From Rubrivirga sp. (GTDB taxonomy: Bacteria > Bacteroidota > Rhodothermia > Rhodothermales > Rubricoccaceae): DNA of 7,907 nucleotides. Made by a program: the position numbers and the translations under genes. Below the pieces are notes generated by a model. That model worked only from the letters and a program-made list of their open reading frames with translations, had not been told where the DNA came from and made no database searches. Location: the NCBI GenBank assembly GCA_012269805.1, contig JAAXJP010000179.1:1-7907 (forward strand). Reading direction: 5' to 3'. Below are positions 1 through 7,907 of the stretch, in pieces. The stretch's first letter is position 1. Every line of letters begins with the position of its first letter.

Positions 1-192
1 GGGTTCGGCCGGACGACCGGCGCCCCGGACGGTCAGGAGTCTCCCGTTCCCGGCCTCCCCGGGCGCGCGCCCGAGCGACCGAAAGCCGGTCGAGGCGGGC
101 TGGCCGGATTGCGCGGAAAGCCCATCGGCCGTGCGGATCGGTGGGCAGGGCGCCTCGGTAGCTTCGGGGCCCCCGAGACTCAACGCGCGCCC
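1..192. other. Region upstream of alaS, no gene recognised
   Basis: No coding region can be supported here. The alaS frame stays open to the window edge, but family alignment starts the protein at the ATG at 193, so the upstream part of that frame is probably not translated. A perfect 6-bp inverted repeat CGACCG/CGGTCG lies at 76-81 and 87-92 with a 5-base loop, and a longer hairpin lies at 120-146. The octamer TAGCTTCG at 159-166 resembles the Bacteroidota -7 element TAnnTTTG at all but one defined base, but no TTG lies about 20 bases before it. I would not call it a promoter. Confidence 0.5.
120..146 (+). other. Hairpin in the alaS leader
   Basis: Bases 120-130 (GCCCATCGGCC) pair with 135-146 to give 11 base pairs: nine Watson-Crick, two G-T wobbles (125/141 and 128/138), a single bulged A at 137 and a GTGC loop. 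It ends 46 bases before the alaS start codon. It could be a leader structure controlling alaS, the end of an upstream transcript, or chance pairing, which is common in DNA this GC-rich. No T-run follows it. The pairing is directly visible; any function is inference. Confidence 0.3.
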
Positions 193-3039
<2,847 letters not shown>

Positions 3040-3041
3040 CC

Positions 3042-3079
3042 GGCCCCCCTCCGCCTCGGCGCCGAGGCGGGGGGAGGTC
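3042..3079. terminator. Shared bidirectional terminator hairpin
   Basis: A perfect 20-bp palindrome at 3051-3070, centred between 3060 and 3061, extends outward through G/C pairs to 3042 and 3079 with one mismatch (3046/3075) and two wobbles. It fills almost the whole 38-base gap between the convergent stop codons, and its right arm runs into the TGA of the cyclase gene (3080-3078). Neither strand has a T-run after the stem. It therefore looks like a strong GC hairpin serving both genes rather than a textbook intrinsic terminator. The structure is visible; the function is inferred from its position. Confidence 0.7.
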
Positions 3080-6000
3080 AGGCCGGCGTGGTCGCGGCGT
3101 CGAGGGCGACGGGGTAGCCGGCGACCGGCGCGTCGATGCCCTTGAGCGAGAGCTCCCGCGGGGGCTCGAACGCGACGGCGTCGGCGGTGAGGGCGTGGAC
3201 GTCTTCGGACACGAGGACGCCGCCCGGCGCGCACGCGCTCTCGAGCCGGGCGGCGAGGTTTACGCCGCGCCCAATCGCCGTGAACTCGACCAGCTCGTCG
3301 GAGCCGAAGTTGCCGACGGTCACTTCCGACTGGTGGATCCCGATGCGGAGGTCGACGCGGTGAGGCAGCCCGCCGGCCTCCCACGACGCGCGGAGGCGCC
3401 CCATCGCCCGCTGCATCTCGACGGCCATGGCGACGGCGCGCTGGGCCTGCTCGTCGGGCGGCATCGGGTCGGCGGCGCCGAAGAGGACCATGATCCCGTC
3501 GCCCATGAACTTGTCGAGCGTGCCCCCGTGCGCGTCGATGAGCGCGACCATCTCGTTGAGGTACTCGTTGAGGAGGGCCGTGACGAGGCCGGGCGGCGTG
3601 GCCTCCGAGAGCCGCGTGAAGCCAGCCAGGTCGGTGAACACGACGGTCACGGGCCGGCGCTCGGCCTCGACCCGGACGTCGCTCTCCTGGCGCAGAATCC
3701 GCTCGGCGACCTTCTTGGGGAAGTACTTCTGGAGCCGCGCGTTAAACGTCGACAGCTTCCCGTTGAGGCTCTCGACGCGCGCCTTCTCGTCGGCCAGTTC
3801 GCGCGTCCGTTCGGCGACGACGCCCTCGAGGTGCGCGGCCCGGGCCCGCAGCTGGGCCGTCCGCCCCTTGTAGGCCGCGTAGGCGAGGCCGAGGCCGGCC
3901 AGCAGGCAGAGCGCGGCGAACCAGCCGGTCTGCCACACGTGCGGGCGGAGCGTGAACGCGGCCGTGGCGTCCGTCTCGCTCCAGACGCCGTCGGCGTTGG
4001 CGGCCTGGACGCGGAAGACGTAGTCGCCGGGCGGGAGGTCGTTGTAGAACGCCTGGCGCCGGGCGCCGGCCTCCGTCCAGTCCTCGTCGTGCCCGTCGAG
4101 CCGGTAGCGGTGGCGGACGCGTGCCGGCGTCACGTAGCTGAGCCCGGCGTAGGCGATCTCGAACTGCGACACGCCCGGCCCGACCGTGACGGGGCCGTCG
4201 CCGAGGCGGACCGGGTCGCCGTCGACGCGGAGCCGCTCGATGGCGACCGGCGGCGCGTGCGCGTTGGTCCGGATCCGGGCCGGGTCGATGGCGGCGACGC
4301 CACCGTTGGTGGGCACGTAGAGCGTCCCGTCGGCGGCGCGGGCCCCGGCCGGCTGGCTCCCGCCGTTGGCCTCGGCGCTCGGGAGCCCGTCGGCCCGGCC
4401 GTACTCGGTCATGCGGACGGCGCCCCCATCGCGGGCCGCCTCGGAGAGCGCGTCGGCCGGGGCGGCCGCGACGCCGCGGTTCGAGGTCAGCCAGATCCGC
4501 CCCTCGCCGTCGTCGAGGACCTGGGCGAGGATCTGCGACGGGATGCCCTCCGCCGTCGTCAAGCGGCGGACGGCGCCGTCCACGACGTGCAACAGGCCCG
4601 AGCCGTCGGTGCCCACCCAGACGCCGTCGGGGCGGGGGAGGATGGAGAGGGCGTTGTCCGCCTCGGTCCCGGCGATCGGCTCGACCGCCTCGCCGTCGAA
4701 CCGGTGGAGGCCCGCGCCGTAGGTCCCGATCCAGAGCGCGCCGTCCGCGGCGCCCAGCGCCGTCACGGCGGCCTCGGGCGCGCCGGGCGCGTCGAGAGGC
4801 TCGACGGCCCTCCCGGTCCAGCGCCCAACGCCGGTCGCCGTGCCCACCCAAAGCGTGCCGTCGGCGTCCTCCTCGAGCGCGATCACGTAGGGGTCGGGGA
4901 GCCCCGCGCCCTCGGTCACGCACCCGGCCACGCGGCCTCCGACCACACGGCAGAGGCCGCCGCCCTCGACGCCGGCCCAGACCGTCCCGTCGCGCGTGGC
5001 GTACACGGCCGACACGTCGTCGCCGGGGAGCCCGTCGGCGCTCGTGAGGGTCTCGACGACCCGCCCGCCGACGACGTGCGCGAGCCCGCCGGTCGTCCCC
5101 ACCCAGACGCCACGCTCGGGGTCCGCCGCGACGGCGTAGGCCCTGTCGGCGGGGAGGCCCTCGCGGGCGGTGATCGGGGTGAACTTGGCCGTGCGGAGCC
5201 GCGCGAGGCCGCCGCCCCCGGTCCCGACCCAGAGGCTGCCCTCGGGGTCCAGGAACAGGCTAAGGACGGTGCCGAGGTCAGCCCCGTCCGCCTCGGCGAG
5301 CGTCTCGACCCGGTCGCCGCGCACACGGAAGAGACCGCCGCCGTCGGTCCCGATCCAGAGGCTGCCCGCGTCGTCGAGGAGGAGCGCCTCGGTCGGGAGG
5401 CCGTCGGCGGCGGCGGCCTCGGGGCGCGGGCGGAGCGCGCCGTCCCGGAGGTACCCGAGCGGGTGGCCGCTGAGGGGCCCGATCCAGAGCCCCCCCCGGC
5501 CGTCCTCGGCGAGCGCCCCGGTCGGCTCGGCCGCCGCGCCGCCCAGTCCCGCGAGCCCCTCGACGCGGCCGGCCGCGATCCGTGCCAGTCCGCCCCGCGT
5601 GCCCACCCAGAGCGTCCCGTCGCGGCCGAGCAAGAGCGCGCGGACGTACGACGTCGGGAGGCCGTCGGCCTCGCCGAGGCACTGGAAGCGGTCGGCGTCG
5701 GGCGCCAGCCTGCAAAGCCCGTCGAACGTGCCCGCCCACACCGCGCCGTCGGGCTCAACGGCGAGGGCGGCGACGGCTGGGCTCGGCAGCCCGGCGTCGG
5801 TCCCGAACGTCCGCACGCGGAGGTCGCGGTCGACGTGGGCGAGGCCCCCACGTCGCGTGCCGACCCACAGCCCGCCGTCGACGGCGGGCGCCAGCGAGCG
5901 GACGTCGGCGTCAGGGAGAGCGTCCGGCCCGCGGCCGACGGTGGTGAACGTGACGCCGTCGAAGCGGGCCAGCCCCTCCTGCGTCCCAAACCAGAGGTGC

Positions 6001-6221
6001 CCGTCACGCGTCTGGGCGACGGCCTCGACACGGCTCTGAGGGAGCCCCTCGTCGGCCCCCCACGCCTCGGTCTGGAGTTGGGTGAGGGCCCGGTCCGGGG
6101 CGAGGGCCGGCCGGGCGGGCGTCGCCGGGCTGCGGACCGCGGTTTGGCCAATCGCGACCCCCGCAGCGATCACCACGAGGGCAATGACGGCGGACGGGGT
6201 GCGGGGACGGAGCGGTTTCAC
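3078..6221 (-). CDS. Transmembrane propeller receptor with class III adenylate cyclase output
   Basis: This is a predicted periplasmic sensor that makes cAMP from ATP in the cytoplasm. From the GTG at 6221 the 1047-residue product begins with a signal peptide (MKPLRPR, then hydrophobic to about residue 26). Fourteen Reg_prop blades follow, each with a W[FVAI]GT-like motif; the tryptophans lie at 77, 119, 162, 205, 246, 289, 331, 373, 415, 458, 497, 535 and 577, and a degenerate LYVPT is at about 634. Many blades are preceded by GLP. This fits two seven-bladed propellers. A Y_Y_Y domain (about 683-759), one membrane helix (about 767-784), a coiled coil (788-828), a KYFPKKVAERIL linker and the cyclase domain (about 856-1040) complete it. 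Cyclase residues present are metal-binding D864 and D908, adenine-specifying K904, T981, N988 and R992, so it should be active and class IIIb-like. The start at 6257 would put 12 residues before the signal peptide and is less likely. No histidine kinase, receiver or HTH domain is present. The ligand is unknown; related ectodomains in Bacteroidota hybrid sensors bind glycans. Confidence 0.93.
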   Translation of the reverse strand: MKPLRPRTPSAVIALVVIAAGVAIGQTAVRSPATPARPALAPDRALTQLQTEAWGADEGLPQSRVEAVAQTRDGHLWFGTQEGLARFDGVTFTTVGRGPDALPDADVRSLAPAVDGGLWVGTRRGGLAHVDRDLRVRTFGTDAGLPSPAVAALAVEPDGAVWAGTFDGLCRLAPDADRFQCLGEADGLPTSYVRALLLGRDGTLWVGTRGGLARIAAGRVEGLAGLGGAAAEPTGALAEDGRGGLWIGPLSGHPLGYLRDGALRPRPEAAAADGLPTEALLLDDAGSLWIGTDGGGLFRVRGDRVETLAEADGADLGTVLSLFLDPEGSLWVGTGGGGLARLRTAKFTPITAREGLPADRAYAVAADPERGVWVGTTGGLAHVVGGRVVETLTSADGLPGDDVSAVYATRDGTVWAGVEGGGLCRVVGGRVAGCVTEGAGLPDPYVIALEEDADGTLWVGTATGVGRWTGRAVEPLDAPGAPEAAVTALGAADGALWIGTYGAGLHRFDGEAVEPIAGTEADNALSILPRPDGVWVGTDGSGLLHVVDGAVRRLTTAEGIPSQILAQVLDDGEGRIWLTSNRGVAAAPADALSEAARDGGAVRMTEYGRADGLPSAEANGGSQPAGARAADGTLYVPTNGGVAAIDPARIRTNAHAPPVAIERLRVDGDPVRLGDGPVTVGPGVSQFEIAYAGLSYVTPARVRHRYRLDGHDEDWTEAGARRQAFYNDLPPGDYVFRVQAANADGVWSETDATAAFTLRPHVWQTGWFAALCLLAGLGLAYAAYKGRTAQLRARAAHLEGVVAERTRELADEKARVESLNGKLSTFNARLQKYFPKKVAERILRQESDVRVEAERRPVTVVFTDLAGFTRLSEATPPGLVTALLNEYLNEMVALIDAHGGTLDKFMGDGIMVLFGAADPMPPDEQAQRAVAMAVEMQRAMGRLRASWEAGGLPHRVDLRIGIHQSEVTVGNFGSDELVEFTAIGRGVNLAARLESACAPGGVLVSEDVHALTADAVAFEPPRELSLKGIDAPVAGYPVALDAATTPA

Positions 6222-6225
6222 AGCA

Positions 6226-6233
6226 CAAACGTA
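6226..6233 (-). promoter_or_regulatory. Candidate -7 element TACGTTTG of the cyclase gene
   Basis: On the minus strand TACGTTTG matches the Bacteroidota -7 consensus TAnnTTTG at every defined base. It ends only 4 bases before the preferred GTG start (6221-6219), so transcription would begin at or very near the start codon, giving a leaderless mRNA. No TTG is found 19-21 bases upstream; that position holds the end of a GTCCTACGTG repeat. Either the promoter depends on a bound activator or the match is accidental. An AGGAG at 6239-6235 lies 12-13 bases before the GTG, too far for a good ribosome-binding site. Confidence 0.45.
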
Positions 6234-6254
6234 CTCCTGGCGGGCTCGGGATGG

Positions 6255-6299
6255 CACGTAGGACAGACGCCTACGTGGGGTGGATGGGTCGTCCTACGT
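6255..6299. repeat. Three CCTACGT heptamers, candidate operator
   Basis: The heptamer CCTACGT occurs three times in 45 bases: as its complement ACGTAGG at 6256-6262, and directly at 6270-6276 and 6293-6299. The first two form a perfect 8-bp inverted repeat (CACGTAGG at 6255-6262, CCTACGTG at 6270-6277, spacer 7). The first and third share a 9-base inverted match (ACGTAGGAC at 6256-6264, GTCCTACGT at 6291-6299). Copy centres are 14 and 23 bases apart. They sit 34-80 bases upstream of the cyclase start, with the nearest copy at the expected -33 position. A dimeric regulator binding here is a reasonable inference; I cannot name the regulator. Confidence 0.55.
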
Positions 6300-6326
6300 A
6301 GTGCTGAATTCCGGGAAAAGAGCTGT

Positions 6327-6344
6327 TCCATAGCGGTTTATGGA
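6327..6344. repeat. TCCATA-N6-TATGGA palindrome
   Basis: A perfect 6-bp inverted repeat with a 6-base spacer (GCGGTT) lies in the AT-richer middle of the divergent region, about 105 bases from the cyclase start and 115 from the protease start. Its size and symmetry suit a dimeric helix-turn-helix regulator. It does not match the classical CRP/FNR core (TGTGA-N6-TCACA or TTGAT-N4-ATCAA). Chance is possible, but an AT-containing palindrome stands out in this sequence. Confidence 0.4.
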
Positions 6345-6382
6345 GTGGTGAGCGCGCCAAAATCCGCGATGCTACCCTGCGC

Positions 6383-6403
6383 GGGCCGCCTCCAGGCGGG
6401 CCC
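6383..6403 (+). other. G/C hairpin upstream of the protease gene
   Basis: GGGCCGCC (6383-6390) pairs with GGCGGGCCC (6395-6403) with one bulged G, around a TCCA loop. It is followed by a pyrimidine stretch, TCTTCCT (6404-6410). It could be an attenuator or terminator ahead of the protease, or an mRNA leader structure if the protease promoter lies upstream of it. The structure is plain; its role is not. Confidence 0.3.
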
Positions 6404-6458
6404 TCTTCCTGCCCAGAGGCCTCCCCGTCGTATTCTCGACCGATCCCACCCTGGCCCC

Positions 6459-7784
6459 ATGACGACCCGCCTCTCCACGCTCCTCAGCGTCGCCCTCGGT
6501 CTCCTCTTGGTCGCCGGCTGCGACAGCCTCGCAGACGGTCCTGCCGCGTCGGCCTCGTCCGCCGCCGCTGATTGGGAGCAGGAGATTCTCGCTGCGGCGG
6601 CGGACCTCAGCCCGCTCGACTCGATCGACCTGTTCGTCAGCTTCGCGCCCGGGACGGACCCCGAGGCCGAGTCCGACGCCATGTTCGACGGGCACGACGT
6701 CCGCCGGCGGGGCTACGTGCAGGAGACGACCCCCGGCGTCGCGATTCGGATCGCCGTCCACGACCTCAACACGATCCTCGGCATCCTCGGGCTCAACCCG
6801 CTCGTGGTCGACGTCGAAATCGACCTCGTCATCCCCCTCGACCCGTTCTTCGGGTCCTACGTCCCGCTCAGCGACCGCTACACGGGCCGCGAGCGCGACG
6901 TCCTCATCGCGCAGACCGTCCTGCCGGGCGAGTTCGAGGGCCAGATGCTGCCGTGGAGCGTCCGGCAGATCCGTGGCCACCTCTCCTCGGCCGCCTCGGG
7001 GGACGGCGCCGGCACGGTCGACGTCGACGTGTACGTGATCGACTCGGGCGTCGACCACCCGGACGTGAACGTGGTGGAGAGCGTCTCCTTTCTCGATGAG
7101 GGAGCGGAGGCCGGACCGACCACGCACGGCAACCACGTGGCGGGCATCATCGGCGCGACCGACGACGAGGGCGGGATGGTCGGCGTCGCGCCCGGCGTCC
7201 GGATCCACTCGCTCGACGTGTTCGACGCCTCTGGGACGACCTCGATGAGCCAGGTGATGCGGGCGGTCGACCACGTGACGGCTGCCAAGCGGGCCGACCC
7301 GGCTGCGCCGGTCGTCGTGAACCTCAGTCTGGGGGCGAGCACCGGCACGACGGAGCTGAACGCGCTCGACCGCGCGATCCAGGCCTCGATCCGAGCCGGC
7401 GTGATCTACGTCGTCTCGGCCGGCAACGACGGCGTGGACGCGGCGACCGTGTCGCCGGCCCGCGTGCCGGAGGTCATCACCGTCGGCGCGTACGACTCGC
7501 GGTGGCAGTTCGCGTCGGAGTTCTCGAACTACGGCCCGCTCGTCGACCTCCTGGCCCCGGGGGTCCGCGTGGTGTCCGCCGCCGACGGCGGGCAGTACGC
7601 TCGGCTCGATGGAACGTCGATGGCGGCGCCGCACGTGACGGGCGCCGCCGCGCTCAACGTCGCTCGGCGCCCGTCGGCCAAGCCGAGACACGTCGAGACG
7701 CAGCTCTGGCGCCGCGGCCGGGCGCTCGGCCAGGGCGTCCCGCCGGGCACGACGACCCGGTCGGTCTGGGTCGGCACGATGTAG
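6459..7784 (+). CDS. Lipoprotein subtilisin-family (S8) serine protease with I9-like propeptide
   Basis: This is a predicted exported, membrane-attached serine endopeptidase of 441 residues. The N-terminus is a lipoprotein signal ending in the lipobox LVAGC, so C21 would be lipidated; residue +2 is Asp. A low-complexity Ala/Ser linker leads to an I9-like propeptide (about 55-126: SIDLFVSFAPG... to NPLVVDVEIDLVI). The catalytic domain opens with LPWSVRQI (164-171) and has the full triad: D195 in VIDSGVD, H223 in THGNHVAG and S387 in GTSMAAPHVTG. N323 in SAGND is the oxyanion-hole residue. It ends in a short basic tail (about 403-441) with no recognisable C-terminal sorting domain. The ATG at 6459 is chosen because it gives a proper lipoprotein signal; the same frame runs open far upstream, antisense to the cyclase gene, and that extension is not real. 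It is divergent from the cyclase gene across 237 bases. Substrate is unknown; general protein degradation or processing at the envelope is likely. Confidence 0.95.
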   Translation: MTTRLSTLLSVALGLLLVAGCDSLADGPAASASSAAADWEQEILAAAADLSPLDSIDLFVSFAPGTDPEAESDAMFDGHDVRRRGYVQETTPGVAIRIAVHDLNTILGILGLNPLVVDVEIDLVIPLDPFFGSYVPLSDRYTGRERDVLIAQTVLPGEFEGQMLPWSVRQIRGHLSSAASGDGAGTVDVDVYVIDSGVDHPDVNVVESVSFLDEGAEAGPTTHGNHVAGIIGATDDEGGMVGVAPGVRIHSLDVFDASGTTSMSQVMRAVDHVTAAKRADPAAPVVVNLSLGASTGTTELNALDRAIQASIRAGVIYVVSAGNDGVDAATVSPARVPEVITVGAYDSRWQFASEFSNYGPLVDLLAPGVRVVSAADGGQYARLDGTSMAAPHVTGAAALNVARRPSAKPRHVETQLWRRGRALGQGVPPGTTTRSVWVGTM

Positions 7785-7798
7785 CCGCGGCGTTTTCC

Positions 7799-7816
7799 CG
7801 GCCGCTTCGCCGGCCG
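7799..7816 (+). terminator. Weak terminator-like hairpin after the protease
   Basis: CGGCCG at 7799-7804 and CGGCCG at 7811-7816 can form a 6-bp stem around CTTCGC, 15 bases after the protease stop. Only TT follows the stem, and a TTTT precedes it at 7793-7796, so it is a poor intrinsic terminator. It is given because it is the only structure in the right place. Confidence 0.35.
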
Positions 7817-7849
7817 TTCGACCGCTAGGGGTCCGGAATGTCGAGGTTG

Positions 7850-7865
7850 GGTGGGGATGCCCACC
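7850..7865 (+). other. Hairpin just before the last start codon
   Basis: GGTGGG (7850-7855) and CCCACC (7860-7865) form a perfect 6-bp stem with a 4-base loop GATG, ending 8 bases before the ATG at 7874. If it lies in the mRNA leader of that gene it would occupy the usual ribosome-binding position; if translation starts at the in-frame ATG at 7838 it is coding sequence instead. Confidence 0.3.
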
Positions 7866-7873
7866 GACGTGAC

Positions 7874-7907
7874 ATGATCCGCCTCCTCGCCCTCGCCGCC
7901 CTCCTCG
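7874..7907 (+). CDS. Start of a probable exported protein (partial)
   Basis: Only 11 full codons fit before the window ends. The peptide MIRLLALAALL has a short basic N-region and a hydrophobic run, as expected of a signal peptide or lipoprotein signal, so the product is probably exported. An in-frame ATG at 7838 would add 12 residues containing several charged residues before the hydrophobic stretch; the start at 7874 is preferred because it gives a normal signal peptide. No Shine-Dalgarno sequence is seen. It follows the protease on the same strand after 89 bases, so the two could share a transcript. Its function cannot be judged. Confidence 0.55.
   Translation, partial: MIRLLALAALL

Larger units (their letters stand above)
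6222..6458. other. Divergent control region between cyclase and protease genes
   Basis: These 237 bases separate the divergently transcribed cyclase (-) and protease (+). They are visibly more AT-rich than the genes, especially 6301-6365. They hold a -7-like element next to the cyclase start, three CCTACGT heptamers at 6255-6299, a 6-bp palindrome at 6327-6344 and a G/C hairpin at 6383-6403. I see no small gene or tRNA. A plus-strand open frame crosses the region, but it is a continuation of the antisense frame of the cyclase gene and not a gene. Confidence 0.7.

Noticed and set aside
109..192. Upstream TTG start extending AlaS by 28 residues
   Set aside because: The extension has no AlaS similarity, and the ATG at 193 places the family's N-terminal sequence at the usual distance from the start.
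6252..6268. TGGCACG at 6252-6258 as a sigma-54 -24 element
   Set aside because: The -12 half (TTGC) is missing at the required spacing, where the sequence reads ACAG.
6431..6438. TATTCTCG as a -7 element for the protease
   Set aside because: It differs from TAnnTTTG at two defined bases and no TTG lies 19-21 bases upstream, so it is not distinguishable from chance.
3195..6458. Plus-strand open frame upstream of the protease ATG, apparently an N-terminal extension of over 1000 residues
   Set aside because: It is the exact codon-for-codon antisense of the cyclase gene, has Arg/Gly/Pro/Val-rich low-complexity composition with no domain, and the protease has its own lipoprotein signal at 6459.
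6372..7691. Minus-strand open frame of 439 codons over the protease
   Set aside because: It is antisense to a protease with a complete catalytic triad; its composition (Arg, Asp, Val, His) shows no recognisable domain.

Overview
The window is a very GC-rich bacterial segment (by eye about 70% G+C, with C or G at most third codon positions). It most resembles the Rhodothermota/Bacteroidota side of the tree, for example the marine Rubricoccaceae/Rubrivirga group. The pointers are an AlaS of Bacteroidota-like sequence, a periplasmic double propeller plus Y_Y_Y sensor of the kind common in Bacteroidota, weak or absent Shine-Dalgarno sequences, and an exact TAnnTTTG-type -7 element. This placement is inference; no rRNA or marker gene settles it.

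Layout from left to right: (1) positions 1-192 are a leader or intergenic stretch with small hairpins; (2) 193-3039 (+) is alaS, a complete alanyl-tRNA synthetase; (3) 3040-3077 is a 38-base convergent gap almost filled by a strong palindrome that probably terminates both neighbours; (4) 3078-6221 (-) is a 1047-residue transmembrane receptor with a signal peptide, fourteen Reg_prop blades (two seven-bladed propellers), a Y_Y_Y domain, one membrane helix, a coiled coil and a class III adenylate cyclase domain with all catalytic residues; (5) 6222-6458 is a divergent control region, more AT-rich than its surroundings, with three copies of a CCTACGT heptamer, a TCCATA-N6-TATGGA palindrome and a good -7 element; (6) 6459-7784 (+) is a lipoprotein subtilisin-family (S8) protease with an I9-like propeptide; (7) 7874-7907 (+) is the first 11 codons of a gene that probably encodes an exported protein.

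The most interesting item is the receptor cyclase. It has the ectodomain of a Bacteroidota hybrid two-component sensor (two propellers plus Y_Y_Y, typically a glycan sensor), but its cytoplasmic output is a nucleotidyl cyclase in place of histidine kinase, receiver and AraC domains. This suggests that an outside ligand is turned directly into cAMP. The gene is divergent from a secreted protease across a motif-rich control region, so co-regulation is possible but unproven. alaS is a housekeeping gene with no evident link to either.
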